A stretch of 64,000 bases of DNA from Rhizobium leguminosarum (GCF_001652265.1 NZ_LWBS01000428.1:62001-126000), one strand, 5' to 3'. Positions 10,334 through 18,779 are shown, counted from the stretch's first letter. Numbers and translations are program-made. The notes: generated by a model from the sequence alone, not told the origin.

Positions 10334-11146
10334 ATGAACGCGCCTGCAAAGACCGAAGACTTCGCCCTGTCCATCCCCGCCGGCGTCTATGCCGAGACGG
10401 TGCTCGATGTCACGCACTATACCGACCGGCTCTTCCGCTTCACGATGACCCGGCCGCAGGGCTTCCGTTTCCGTTCCGGTGAATTCGCGATGATCGGCCT
10501 GATGGTCGAGGGCAAGCCGGTCTTCCGCGCCTATTCGATCGCCAGCCCCGCCTGGGCCGAAGAGCTGGAATTCTTCTCGATCAAGGTGCCGGACGGCCCA
10601 CTCACCTCACATCTGCAGGCAATCAAGCCAGGCGACCAGGTGCTGATGCGCAAGAAGCCGACGGGTACGCTGGTGCTCGACGCGCTGACGCCCGGCCGTC
10701 GTCTCTATATGTTCTCCACGGGAACGGGCATTGCGCCTTTCGCCAGCCTGATCCGCGATCCGGAGACCTATGAAAAGTTCGAGGAAGTCATCCTCACCCA
10801 TACGACACGCGATGTCGCTGAGCTGAAATACGGCTTCGACCTCGTGCATGAGATTCAGAATGACGAGCTGCTGAAGGAAGTCGTCGGCGACAAGCTGCGC
10901 CACTATCCCACAGTCACGCGCGAGGATTTCGAATATCGCGGCCGCATCACCGACCTGATCTCCTCCGGCAAGCTGTTCACCGATCTCGGCGTGCCGCCGC
11001 TCGACCCAGTGATCGACCGCGGCATGATCTGCGGTTCCTCGGCCATGCTGAAGGATACCAAGGAACTGCTTGAGAAGGCCGGCCTCGATGAAGGCGCCAA
11101 CAGCAAGCCAGCCGAATTCGTCATCGAGCGCGCTTTCGTCGGCTAA
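10334..11146 (+). CDS. fpr: Ferredoxin--NADP(+) reductase
   Basis: This 270-residue flavoprotein transfers electrons between NADPH and ferredoxin/flavodoxin. The FAD-binding motif RAYSIASP is at about residue 63. The pyrophosphate/NADP motif STGTGIAPFASLIRDPETYE is at about 121-140. The chain ends VIERAFVG, as expected for the bacterial subclass II FPR, where the C-terminal residues stack near the flavin. An in-frame upstream extension to 10244 is open, but it reads as unconserved sequence, so I prefer the ATG at 10334 (MNAPAKTEDF). It is monocistronic and ends in a hairpin shared with the convergent gntR gene. Confidence 0.92.
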   Translation: MNAPAKTEDFALSIPAGVYAETVLDVTHYTDRLFRFTMTRPQGFRFRSGEFAMIGLMVEGKPVFRAYSIASPAWAEELEFFSIKVPDGPLTSHLQAIKPGDQVLMRKKPTGTLVLDALTPGRRLYMFSTGTGIAPFASLIRDPETYEKFEEVILTHTTRDVAELKYGFDLVHEIQNDELLKEVVGDKLRHYPTVTREDFEYRGRITDLISSGKLFTDLGVPPLDPVIDRGMICGSSAMLKDTKELLEKAGLDEGANSKPAEFVIERAFVG

Positions 11147-11171
11147 AGCATTTCTGACAATCCGATCTGTC

Positions 11172-11195
11172 AACGGCTCCGGAAACGGGGCCGTT
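11172..11195. terminator. Bidirectional hairpin terminator between fpr and gntR
   Basis: AACGGCTCC (11172-11180) pairs with GGGGCCGTT (11187-11195), with one G-U pair and a GGAAAC loop. The element fills the short gap between two convergent genes. Its T tail is short, so termination strength is uncertain. Confidence 0.65.
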
Positions 11196-11196
11196 T

Positions 11197-11811
11197 CTAT
11201 GTCTGGCTGAGGTAATCGATCAGCCCCGCCATGGTGGCGCGCGCTTCATCCGGCCTGCCCTGATGGATGGCGCGGATGACGGCGACGTGCAGCGAGATGG
11301 AGCGATCCATGCGCTCCGGGCTTGCGGTGGAGTACCAGAGGCGACGTGAATGCGTCTGCACCGGGCCGAGTGCTGCCGTGATGAAGCCGTTCGGGCAGGC
11401 AGCCTCGAGAATTTCGTCGAACGCCTTGTCGGCAGCGAAGAAGCCGGCGAGATCGCCGCTGACGGCGCATTCCTCCATCGCGCGGGCGCAGTCGAGGAGA
11501 CGCGCGCGCTGTTCGTCGCTCGCATGTTCGGCGACAAGGCTTGCCGCGATCGGCTCCAACTCGCGGCGCACCTGCATGACATTGCCATGATCCTCAGGCG
11601 CGATCTCGGCGACCTGCAGCCCGACACGCGGCTTGACCAGGATCAGCCCCTGCCAGGCGAGCTTCTGGATTGCCTCGCGCACCGGCGTACGCCCGTGGCC
11701 GGCCATATCGATCAGCTGCTTTTCGGTGACCAGCGCGCCGGGCTTCAGAGCCAGCGTCACGATCAGATGCTCCAGCGCGAGATAGGCAAGATGGCTCTGT
11801 GAAGTCTGCAA
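11197..11811 (-). CDS. GntR family regulator, FCD type
   Basis: This 204-residue DNA-binding protein has an N-terminal winged helix (about residues 10-65, containing GHGRTPVREAIQKLAWQGLI). The C-terminal all-helical FCD ligand domain has the usual RRELEPIAASLVAEHA start and a late SLHVAVIRAIHQGRPDEA helix carrying the metal-site histidine. The start is probably the TTG at 11811, preceded by GGGAA; no good ATG is near. FCD regulators usually sense organic acids. No catabolic gene adjoins it, so the target may be itself or the distant VOC gene. Confidence 0.85.
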   Translation of the reverse strand: MQTSQSHLAYLALEHLIVTLALKPGALVTEKQLIDMAGHGRTPVREAIQKLAWQGLILVKPRVGLQVAEIAPEDHGNVMQVRRELEPIAASLVAEHASDEQRARLLDCARAMEECAVSGDLAGFFAADKAFDEILEAACPNGFITAALGPVQTHSRRLWYSTASPERMDRSISLHVAVIRAIHQGRPDEARATMAGLIDYLSQT

Positions 11812-11834
11812 TACGGAATTCCCGTTGCCAATTC

Positions 11835-11844
11835 TGATATATCA
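11835..11844 (-). promoter_or_regulatory. Candidate autoregulatory operator of the GntR gene
   Basis: The perfect 10-base palindrome TGATATATCA lies 24 bases upstream of the gntR start, in the promoter region. FCD regulators typically bind short palindromes of this size over their own promoter. The assignment is positional only. Confidence 0.35.
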
Positions 11845-12033
11845 CATTGTCGCACGGTCAAAAGTCGAAGACAAGGCGACGCTGAATATCTGAACAGGGA
11901 CAGATAGATAAAGGCGAGGCTGCCAAAAACCGGCGAGGCGTTGACGTCTGTGCCGTGAAGGCTCTTGCCAAACTCGCCCCGGTCTACAGTCTATCCCGTC
12001 GGCTGCTTTATCAGGCCGGCACCTACTTCTCGG

Positions 12034-12393
12034 TCACCCCTTGCGAAAAGTCCGGCTCGAAACCGAGATCGAATTTTGACACGGGTCTTTTGCATTGGCG
12101 AACTGATAGCCGTCAGCCTTATGGATGGCACCAAACGCCAGGCCATTCTCCGCGCATCGTCTGCAAAAGGCCTCGACGTCCTCCACGTCGAAGACCAGCT
12201 TGACGGTTGATTGGCCGCTCCGCTGGCCCTTGGCGGCCTGGTGCAGCATGATATTCGCACCGCCGTCCTGAGCAACCAGTTCAACGATCCTGTCGCCCGG
12301 CAGGCTGGTCGCCTTGAAACCGAAGTGCTTCTGATAAAAGCGCGCCGTTTCCTCGACATTCCCAGCGTAGATCACCAGCCTGTTGAGCGGCAT
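12034..12393 (-). CDS. VOC/glyoxalase-fold protein
   Basis: This 119-residue protein matches the vicinal-oxygen-chelate fold (glyoxalase/bleomycin-resistance/dioxygenase). LNRLVIYAGNVEETARFYQKHFGF opens the first beta-alpha-beta-beta-beta unit. IVELVAQDGGANIMLHQAAKG and STVKLVFDVEDVEAFCRRCAENGLAFG follow. The start at 12393 has GGAGGG upstream. The fold alone does not give the reaction. It is monocistronic. Confidence 0.82.
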   Translation of the reverse strand: MPLNRLVIYAGNVEETARFYQKHFGFKATSLPGDRIVELVAQDGGANIMLHQAAKGQRSGQSTVKLVFDVEDVEAFCRRCAENGLAFGAIHKADGYQFANAKDPCQNSISVSSRTFRKG

Positions 12394-12466
12394 GTTGGTA
12401 CCCTCCGATTGCGCTTGCATTCGATTGACAAGAGTAGAGGGACATCACGCGTTTTGCCACGGCGCA

Positions 12467-13669
12467 TTATTCGTGCCGCAGCGCCTCGATGGGGTTGAGC
12501 TGGGCTGCCCTTCTCGCCGGGAAATAGCCGAAGATCATGCCGATCGCAGCGGAGAATAGGAAGGCGACGGCGACCATTAGCGGGCTGAAGACGAAGGGCA
12601 CCTTCAGGAGCGTTACGGCGCCGAAGCCGAGGCTCAAGCCCAGGACGATGCCGGTTATGCCGCCGAACAGCGACAGCGCCACCGCCTCGACCAGGAACTG
12701 GGTGAGCACCTGGTTTTCAAGCGCGCCGATCGCCAGGCGGATGCCGATTTCGCGGGTGCGCTCGGTGACGGAGACCAGCATGATGTTCATGATGCCGATG
12801 CCGCCGACGAGCAGGCTGATCGCCGCGACGGCGCCGAGCAGGCCGGTCAGCAGCGTCGTCGTGCCGGTCATCGCCTCGGCGATCTGGGTCATGTCGTTGA
12901 CGTTGAAATCGTCCTGGCGGCCGGGCACGATCTTGCGGCGCTCGCGCAGGAGATTTTCGACATCGGACTGTACCTTGGCTGTGGAGACGCCGTCGCGCGC
13001 CGAGATGATGATCTGCGGCACGTTGCTGTTGCCGCTGATGCGTCGCTGGAACACCTTGACTGGCATGATGACGACATCGTCCTGGTCGTTGCCCATGCCG
13101 GACTGGCCGCGCTTGGCCAGCACGCCGATGACGGGGCATGAGACCTTGCCGACGCGGATCTGCTGGCCTGTGGGGTCGGCACTGCCGAAGAGCTGCGAGC
13201 GCACCGTCTCGCCGATGATGCAGCGCGCCTGGCCGCGTTCCTCGGCGGGGGTGAAATTGCGGCCGAGCGCCAGGTTCCAGTCCTGCGCGATGAAATAATC
13301 GTTGGTGGTGCCGGAGACGCTGGTCGAATGATTCTGGCCGCCGAAAATCACCGTCGCCGTCGACTGGTTGAGCGGTGCCACCGCCCTGAGGCCGCCGATC
13401 TGGTCGCGGATGGCCGCGACGTCCTTGACGCTGAAGCGCTTGGCCTCGGAGCTTGCCCGGCCGGGGCCGAACTGGCCGGGACGGACGAACAGCATGTTGG
13501 TGCCGAGTCGCGACAGCTCGGTCGAGACCTGTGCGGTGGTGCCGTTGCCGATCGTCACCAGCGCGATGACGGCGGCAACGCCGATGACGACGCCGAGCAC
13601 GGTCAGGAACGAGCGCAGCATGTTGCGGCTGATGGCGCGCAGCGCCAGCTTCAGCGTCTCATAGAACAT
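12467..13669 (-). CDS. MacB-like ABC transporter permease (FtsX domain)
   Basis: This 400-residue inner-membrane protein has the MacB/LolC layout. There is an N-terminal helix (about residues 17-42, LRSFLTVLGVVIGVAAVIALVTIGNG), a large periplasmic domain of about 220 residues, and three C-terminal helices. The diagnostic VTERTREIGIRLAIGA sits after the second helix and the protein ends ARRAAQLNPIEALRHE. Here ATPase and permease are separate polypeptides, unlike E. coli MacB. The ATG at 13669 overlaps the end of the ATPase gene. It forms an export system with the ATPase and the adaptor upstream; an outer-membrane TolC partner is not in the window. Confidence 0.88.
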   Translation of the reverse strand: MFYETLKLALRAISRNMLRSFLTVLGVVIGVAAVIALVTIGNGTTAQVSTELSRLGTNMLFVRPGQFGPGRASSEAKRFSVKDVAAIRDQIGGLRAVAPLNQSTATVIFGGQNHSTSVSGTTNDYFIAQDWNLALGRNFTPAEERGQARCIIGETVRSQLFGSADPTGQQIRVGKVSCPVIGVLAKRGQSGMGNDQDDVVIMPVKVFQRRISGNSNVPQIIISARDGVSTAKVQSDVENLLRERRKIVPGRQDDFNVNDMTQIAEAMTGTTTLLTGLLGAVAAISLLVGGIGIMNIMLVSVTERTREIGIRLAIGALENQVLTQFLVEAVALSLFGGITGIVLGLSLGFGAVTLLKVPFVFSPLMVAVAFLFSAAIGMIFGYFPARRAAQLNPIEALRHE

Positions 13670-14375
13670 GATCCGCCCTCCTCCGATGCTCGACTTCCGT
13701 CTCCAGCTTGCCGTCGACGAAACGCAGCAGCCGCTGGGCATAGGCGGCGATATCGGGCTCGTGGGTGACCATGACGATGGTGATGCCCTGCTCGCGGTTC
13801 AACCGCGTCATCAGATCCATGATCTCGACGCTGGTCTTGGTGTCGAGATTGCCGGTGGGCTCATCGGCCAAGAGCAGCGCCGGTTCGGTGACGATGGCGC
13901 GGGCGATGGCGACGCGCTGTTGCTGGCCGCCTGACAGTTCCTGTGTCTTGTGATGTTCGCGCCCGGTGAGGCCGACCAGCGCCAGGGCTTCGCGGGCCCG
14001 TTCGCGCCGCTCGCGCACCGCCATGCCGCGATAGATCAGCGGCAGCTCGACATTTTCGACGGCCGAGGTGCGCGACAGGAGGTTGAAGCCCTGGAAGACG
14101 AAACCGAGCATGTGGCGGCGCAGCAGCGTCAGCTGGCTGCGGTCGAAGCCGCTGGTCGGAATGCCTTCGAAGATGTAGTCGCCGGCGCTCGGCACATCGA
14201 GGCAGCCGAGAATGTTCATCGCCGTTGATTTGCCGGAGCCAGACGGCCCCATGATCGCGACGAATTCATGGGCGTTGATCGCGAGGTCGACGTGGTCGAG
14301 CGCGCGGATCGCCGCCTCGCCCTCGCCGTAGATTTTCGAGACCTGTCGGAATTCGATGAGCGGCGGGCTTACCAT
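13659..14375 (-). CDS. MacB/LolD-like ABC transporter ATPase
   Basis: This 238-residue ATPase has Walker A GPSGSGKST at about residue 43, the Q-loop in [24 protein letters not shown], and LLLADEPTGNLDTKTS. The ADEPTGNLD Walker B is typical of the LolD/MacB/FtsE family. In these mechanotransmission systems ATP hydrolysis drives periplasmic conformational change rather than direct transport through the membrane. The gene lies between the adaptor (12 bases upstream) and the permease (11-base overlap). Confidence 0.9.
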   Translation of the reverse strand: MVSPPLIEFRQVSKIYGEGEAAIRALDHVDLAINAHEFVAIMGPSGSGKSTAMNILGCLDVPSAGDYIFEGIPTSGFDRSQLTLLRRHMLGFVFQGFNLLSRTSAVENVELPLIYRGMAVRERRERAREALALVGLTGREHHKTQELSGGQQQRVAIARAIVTEPALLLADEPTGNLDTKTSVEIMDLMTRLNREQGITIVMVTHEPDIAAYAQRLLRFVDGKLETEVEHRRRADHVL

Positions 14376-14387
14376 CCGTCTCTCCGC

Positions 14388-15536
14388 CTAGTTCGCACGC
14401 GCCGTGGCGTCGGTCACCAGTGCGTCGTTTTCCTTGATGTCGCCGGAGACGACCTGGGTGAACTGGCCGTCGGATGAGCCGACCTGGATGACAACAGGCG
14501 CCGGGCGACCGTTGCGCAGCACCCAGACACGGCGCTCAGCGCCCTTCAGCGCCGGGCCGGCATTGTTGTTGCGCTGGCGTGGCGGGCCGAAGATGCCGAA
14601 AATGCCGCGGCCGCGCCTCTCTGCCTGCGCCGGAGCATAGCGCAGCGCAGCGTTCGACACCATCAGCGTGTCCTTGACGGCCTCGACGGTGACGTCGGCC
14701 GTCGCCGTCATGCCGGGGCGAAGCAGCAGATCGGCATTGTCGACGGATAGGACCGCCTTGTAGGTCACGACATTGTTGACCACTTCGGAGGCGAAGCGGA
14801 TCTGCTCGATCTCGGCGGGAAAGGTGCGGTCGGGATAGGCGTCGACGGTGAACTTCGCCTTCTGGCCGCCGTCGATCGGAGATATGATCTTCGCCTTGGC
14901 GAGGTTGACTTCGGCAAGCTGCAGGTCGGCCTCCGAGGCCAGGACCTCGGCCTCGTTGATCTGTTTGGCGGCGACGGCAGAATCGTATTTGTAGCTGGCG
15001 TCGTCGAGGCTCTGCTGGGTGGAGACGTTGCTCCTGACCAAGCTCTTCAGCCGCTCGAGCGAGGTGCCTGCCGATTGCATATCGGCATTGGCCTTGACGA
15101 CGTTCGCCTTGGCCGAATTGAGCTTGGCGCGCGAGCTCTTCAGATCCGCCTCGAGCTTGTTCGTATCGAGAAGGGCGAGCACTTCGCCTGATTTGACCGT
15201 GCTGTTGTAATCGACATTGACGTCGCGGACGGTGCCGGACAGCTCGCTCGATATATCCACCTGCTCGGTCGGTTGCACGGAGCCGGTGGCGGTGACGAGC
15301 ACCGTCAGGTCGCCGCGTTTTGCCGGCTGGGTGGCATAGCTCACTTCGCTTTGCCCGCGGCCCATATAGAAATAAGTGGCGACTGCTGCGGCAGCGATGA
15401 GGATCAGCAGGATGAGCAGGCGTCCGCGCCAGCGGCTGCGCTTGCCTTGCCGTCCCGATGCGGCCAGGACCGCGGCGAGATCGGACGCTGCGCCTGTCTT
15501 TGCTCCGGTTTCGCTGCCGCTTACGATTTTGTTCAT
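14388..15536 (-). CDS. MacA/HlyD-family periplasmic adaptor, apparent internal deletion
   Basis: This 382-residue membrane-fusion protein has a cytoplasmic N-terminus and one anchor helix (about residues 38-58). The first lipoyl half (ATGSVQPTEQVDISSELSGTV) is followed by a long alpha-hairpin and then AKAKIISPIDG, which should begin the second lipoyl half. The chain then runs straight into GQKAKFTVDAYPDRTFPAEI, part of the later beta-barrel. In homologues I recall, some 45 residues (second lipoyl strand and start of the barrel) separate these segments, so this copy seems to carry an in-frame internal deletion. The remainder is normal. Whether the adaptor works is doubtful. It is the first gene of the macAB-like operon. 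Confidence 0.83.
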   Translation of the reverse strand: MNKIVSGSETGAKTGAASDLAAVLAASGRQGKRSRWRGRLLILLILIAAAAVATYFYMGRGQSEVSYATQPAKRGDLTVLVTATGSVQPTEQVDISSELSGTVRDVNVDYNSTVKSGEVLALLDTNKLEADLKSSRAKLNSAKANVVKANADMQSAGTSLERLKSLVRSNVSTQQSLDDASYKYDSAVAAKQINEAEVLASEADLQLAEVNLAKAKIISPIDGGQKAKFTVDAYPDRTFPAEIEQIRFASEVVNNVVTYKAVLSVDNADLLLRPGMTATADVTVEAVKDTLMVSNAALRYAPAQAERRGRGIFGIFGPPRQRNNNAGPALKGAERRVWVLRNGRPAPVVIQVGSSDGQFTQVVSGDIKENDALVTDATARAN

Positions 15537-15720
15537 GTCGTCCTCAATCCGTCAGTGGCCGCTTGCGGCCTCTGCGGCGAAATAATCACAACGCAGATGA
15601 ACCGGCGATTAGCGTTGCCGCCGAACTGGCACGGAATTGCGGATGGGTGAAATGAAATATTGGTAAGAAAAGTCAAGTTTCGGTGCGCTTAATCTCGATG
15701 GCGACGCGCTTTAGCGCCCG

Positions 15721-16095
15721 TCAGTTCGCATCCTCGGCAAATTGACCCGCGCCGGGCAACGAATGCAGCCAAGGCTCGCGCCGCTTGATCCAGACTTCAT
15801 AACCAGGCGCAAGGTCGGTCGGCGGAGTGTCCAGGGACCCCAGGCGGATTTCCGCCTCGTCATCCCTGAGGCAGAAAAGCCTGCTGCCGCAGACCGGGCA
15901 GAAACTGCGGCCGGAGAAAGTGGCGACCTCGCCGCTGTGGGAAAAAGCCTGGCGTGGCCAGACCGCGAAGAAGACGAAGGCGGAGCCGCTCGATTTGCGG
16001 CAATCGGCGCAATGGCAGAGGCCGACGCGAAGCGGCTCGCCTTCCACCTTGTAGGCCACCGCCCCGCAAATGCAACTTCCGGTTCGGATCCTCAT
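15721..16095 (-). CDS. GFA-fold (glutathione-dependent formaldehyde-activating type) protein
   Basis: This 124-residue protein of the CENP-V/GFA zinc fold begins MRIRTGSCICGAVAYKVEGE. It has the three cysteine groups of the family: CxC at about residues 8-10, CHCADCRK at 27-34 and CPVCG near 67-71. Gfa of Paracoccus was first described as promoting S-hydroxymethylglutathione formation, but most family members are uncharacterised, so no reaction is claimed. It is followed on the opposite side of its start by an unknown 69-residue gene on the same strand. Confidence 0.83.
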   Translation of the reverse strand: MRIRTGSCICGAVAYKVEGEPLRVGLCHCADCRKSSGSAFVFFAVWPRQAFSHSGEVATFSGRSFCPVCGSRLFCLRDDEAEIRLGSLDTPPTDLAPGYEVWIKRREPWLHSLPGAGQFAEDAN

Positions 16096-16104
16096 AGAGC
16101 GCCT

Positions 16105-16314
16105 TCAGGCGTCAAGGTTGGTCGGCAGGCCCGGCGGGCGCCGCTTTGCTGCCATCAACAGGTCGAGTTCGGTGGCCGATGGGCCGAACTTGTCGTAGAG
16201 GCGCTTTGCCTCCTTGTCGTCGAGCCGGTATTTCCTGGCAAATTCGCCGATGCTGTAGGGGCGGCCACGCAACACTCTTCGCGCCGGGGTCGCCGTATTC
16301 GGTGCGTCGGTCAT
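16105..16314 (-). CDS. Small conserved hypothetical protein
   Basis: This 69-residue soluble protein of unknown function has a core reading YSIGEFARKYRLDDKEAKRL and then YDKFGPSATELDLLMAAK. That is an amphipathic helical pattern vaguely like DUF3606 or a short helix-turn-helix, but I do not assign either. A good AGGAGA ribosome-binding site precedes the ATG at 16314. It ends 9 bases upstream of the GFA-fold gene and is probably cotranscribed with it. Confidence 0.65.
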   Translation of the reverse strand: MTDAPNTATPARRVLRGRPYSIGEFARKYRLDDKEAKRLYDKFGPSATELDLLMAAKRRPPGLPTNLDA

Positions 16315-16620
16315 GGTTTTCTCCTTTCGTCACGTCCCTTTTAAGGTAGAGCGAGTTGTCGATTTGGAAAGAGCCGGCGAGCCGCATCGAAGTTTCCGGC
16401 GCGGGTGGATGCGGTTGTTTTCCTGGAACCTTTTCGCCGACATGCGCATTTTTTGATCGAGGTTGCGGGCCGCGCCAAGCGGACGCGGCGGTGCCGGAGA
16501 ACATCGGGATTTTTCCGCTTTCTCCCGGTGGCCAACGAAATGGCAGACGAGCTCCCGACCCGCCCGGTTCGCTTCCTCATCCCGTTCTTGTCGAGCGGAG
16601 ATCACGAAATATTAAAATCC
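16315..16620. other. Intergenic region, no gene seen
   Basis: These 306 bases lie between divergent small genes. Open frames on both strands here are rich in Arg/Pro and lack start signals. I see no repeat. It must contain the leftward promoter of the 16105-16314 gene. Confidence 0.4.
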
Positions 16621-16645
16621 GGAACACATCCGCTGGGAGCCGGTT
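16621..16645 (+). promoter_or_regulatory. EcfG/RpoE2-type general stress promoter
   Basis: GGAAC at 16621-16625 is followed by 16 bases and GGTT, equivalent to GGAAC-N18-TT. This is the consensus of the alphaproteobacterial general-stress sigma factor EcfG (RpoE2 in Sinorhizobium). It sits 48 bases upstream of the start of a KGG-like stress protein gene. Confidence 0.65.
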
Positions 16646-16692
16646 TTCCCATCGAGGTCGACGTGGCCTCGTTCAAACCCAAGGAGAACCGA

Positions 16693-16872
16693 ATGGCAAA
16701 CCAAGGTGGAACCCATGAACAGCACGTCAAAGCTGGACAGCAGAGTCACAAGAACGACTCTAATGCCCGCAGCGCCTCAGTTGGCCGCGACGCGCAGTCC
16801 AGCGGAACCCGCGGCGGCAGCCATGAACAGCATGTAAAGGCTGGCCAACAAAGCCACAAGAACAGCCAATAA
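16693..16872 (+). CDS. KGG-repeat-like small stress protein
   Basis: This 59-residue hydrophilic protein is made of two near-identical 17-residue repeats, GGTHEQHVKAGQQSHKN and GGSHEQHVKAGQQSHKN, joined by a Ser/Arg-rich linker. It resembles the bacterial stress-induced KGG/Con-10 repeat family (E. coli YciG is a member), though the lysine-glycine-glycine core is altered here. AAGGAG precedes the ATG at 16693. An in-frame extension upstream to 16405 is open but runs through the probable promoter and is rejected. It has an EcfG-type promoter and ends in a strong terminator. Confidence 0.8.
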   Translation: MANQGGTHEQHVKAGQQSHKNDSNARSASVGRDAQSSGTRGGSHEQHVKAGQQSHKNSQ

Positions 16873-16896
16873 AGCTGTTCTGAACGTGAAAACTCG

Positions 16897-16929
16897 GCCC
16901 GCGCCCTCCATTCCGGCGCGGGCTTTCTT
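16897..16929 (+). terminator. Rho-independent terminator of the KGG-like gene
   Basis: GCCCGCGCC (16897-16905) pairs perfectly with GGCGCGGGC (16915-16923) across a nine-base loop and is followed by TTTCTTC. It lies 25 bases after the stop codon. Confidence 0.85.
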
Positions 16930-16938
16930 CGGAGGCGG

Positions 16939-17523
16939 TCACCGCTCCCTACCCGTATTATATTTGAGACGAAGCAACGCGAACATCCGTTGAATGAACA
17001 AAGAAATTCCCAAGTATAAACCGCATATCTTAACGTAACTTTTGATAAGATTTACTGCAACACCGGAATGTGTGCTAATCGTATATATGCTAGCCGGTTC
17101 GGTGGAAATTACCTTTGTGGAGGTGTAAAGATACCCCAAAATCAAAAACACAGATATAGGAATAAGTTTAGGGACATAGCTCGCATCTTTAATCCATATC
17201 TGGCTCACAAATAGGTAGAAAATATAGATCAGCATGACAGCGCTGATCACGGAGCGCGTGGAAAGCAGTATGCAGCTATCAGGCCTCGCATAACCAGCCC
17301 CCAGCAGGACATCAGCATCCTGAAGGTTGGTTGGCCAAATTTCCGTGTATATACTGCTTGCTGCCAAATAACACGCTGTCTCGGCATGCAATAAAAAGAA
17401 GCCATATGCCAAAACTGCAATAATAAATGTAACCAGTACTGCAAAGAGAAGCGCCAAGAGCTGGCGTCGCATTTCGTTGTCCGCCTTTTCTTCCTTCCCA
17501 TTCGCGCTCTTCAGTGTATTCAT
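16939..17523 (-). CDS. Unknown multi-pass membrane protein
   Basis: I do not recognise this 194-residue protein. It has about four hydrophobic segments: residues 20-46 (LLALLFAVLVTFIIAVLAYG), 90-108 (SVISAVMLIYIFYLFVSQIW), 118-134 (PKLIPISVFLILGYLYT), and a weaker one at 160-180. A Cys-containing periplasmic loop lies between the first two. The coding sequence is clearly more AT-rich than its neighbours and uses AT-ending codons, which suggests recent acquisition. An internal ATG (residue 18) is an alternative start. The gene stands alone between a stress gene and a sugar importer. Confidence 0.6.
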   Translation of the reverse strand: MNTLKSANGKEEKADNEMRRQLLALLFAVLVTFIIAVLAYGFFLLHAETACYLAASSIYTEIWPTNLQDADVLLGAGYARPDSCILLSTRSVISAVMLIYIFYLFVSQIWIKDASYVPKLIPISVFLILGYLYTSTKVISTEPASIYTISTHSGVAVNLIKSYVKICGLYLGISLFIQRMFALLRLKYNTGRER

Positions 17524-17652
17524 TAGTGATCCGAGAAAAATTAGATAAGAAAATAAAACTCAAACCGAATTGTTATCAAGACGATTCCTTTGTCAAGGAT
17601 GGCTGGAAGCTTATGGCGAATGCACATTCGCGCCGCTCGGACGACGCTGGGA

Positions 17653-18729
17653 TCACACACGCCGGCCATCCTCACCGAAGAGGTGCAGCACGGCGGGATC
17701 GAGATGGAGCGGTAGGCTGTCGCCCCTCTTCATACTCTGCTGGCCGGCAAAGACGGCGATCAGCTTCTTGCCGGCGGCTTCGGTGTGCACGACTGTTTCA
17801 GAGCCCAGTTCCTCGACAAGAGTGACGCTTGTATCCAGTCTGCCCGCGGAGCCCGCTTCGGCAAGGGTGATATGCTGCGGCCGAATGCCAATGCTGACCC
17901 TTTCGCCCGCCGGGCGGGTCTCCTTGGCAATGACGGAAAGGCGATGGCCGCCGACGGTTTCGACCTCAGCGAAACCGGCCTGGTGACCGACAATCGCACC
18001 TTCGAGAAAATTCATGTGCGGCGCGCCGATGAAGCCGGCGACGAAGCGGTTGGCCGGCTTGTTATAGAGCTCCAGCGGTGTTCCCACCTGCTCGATCCTG
18101 CCGCTTCTCAAGACGACGATGCGGTCGGCCAGCGTCATTGCCTCGACCTGATCGTGGGTGACGTAGATCATCGTCGCCTTCAGGCGAGCATGAAGGGCTG
18201 CCAGTTCGGCGCGCATGGTGACCCTGAGTTCGGCGTCGAGATTGGATAGCGGCTCGTCGAGCAGGAAGGCATCCGGCCGCCGGACGATGGCGCGGCCGAT
18301 CGCGACGCGCTGGCGCTGGCCGCCGGAGAGCTGGCCCGGACGGCGCTGCAGGAAAGGCTCGATCTCCAGCATGCGCGCGGCATCGGTGATGCGTGCTTCG
18401 ATCTCGGCTTTCGCCACCTTGGTGTTTTCGAGACCGAAGGCGAGGTTTTCCCTGACACTCATATGCGGATAGAGCGCATAGGACTGGAAGACCATGGCCA
18501 GGCCGCGATCGGCGGCGCTGATAGCGGTAACATCCTTGCCGTCGATGGCGATGCTGCCGCCTGTGGGCTTGTCGAGGCCGGCGATCAGGCGTAGCAGCGT
18601 CGATTTCCCGCAACCGGAAGGGCCGACGAAAGCGACGAACTCGCCGTCGTTGACCTCAAGCGAGACATCGCGAATGACCTCGACGGCGCCGAAATTCTTG
18701 ACGATGTTCCTGAGCTCGAGCCCGCTCAT
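17653..18729 (-). CDS. Sugar ABC transporter ATPase (MalK/UgpC type)
   Basis: This 358-residue ATPase belongs to a CUT1 importer. It has GPSGCGKST (about residues 36-44), [28 protein letters not shown], and [15 protein letters not shown], plus a C-terminal regulatory MOP/TOBE-like domain (about residues 235-358, with IGIRPQHI). It is the last gene of a five-gene leftward operon (840-residue protein, binding protein, two permeases, ATPase), 50 bases after the permease. The substrate is unknown. Confidence 0.9.
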   Translation of the reverse strand: MSGLELRNIVKNFGAVEVIRDVSLEVNDGEFVAFVGPSGCGKSTLLRLIAGLDKPTGGSIAIDGKDVTAISAADRGLAMVFQSYALYPHMSVRENLAFGLENTKVAKAEIEARITDAARMLEIEPFLQRRPGQLSGGQRQRVAIGRAIVRRPDAFLLDEPLSNLDAELRVTMRAELAALHARLKATMIYVTHDQVEAMTLADRIVVLRSGRIEQVGTPLELYNKPANRFVAGFIGAPHMNFLEGAIVGHQAGFAEVETVGGHRLSVIAKETRPAGERVSIGIRPQHITLAEAGSAGRLDTSVTLVEELGSETVVHTEAAGKKLIAVFAGQQSMKRGDSLPLHLDPAVLHLFGEDGRRV

Positions 18730-18779
18730 GCTCTCTCCTGTTTCATATTTAAGCTGGCCTCTTTCAAATTATAGCTGGC

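Noticed and set aside
16405..16692. N-terminal extension of the KGG-like gene.
   Set aside because: It would run through the EcfG-type promoter and has no repeat-family sequence; a good ribosome-binding site exists at 16681-16686 for the shorter start.
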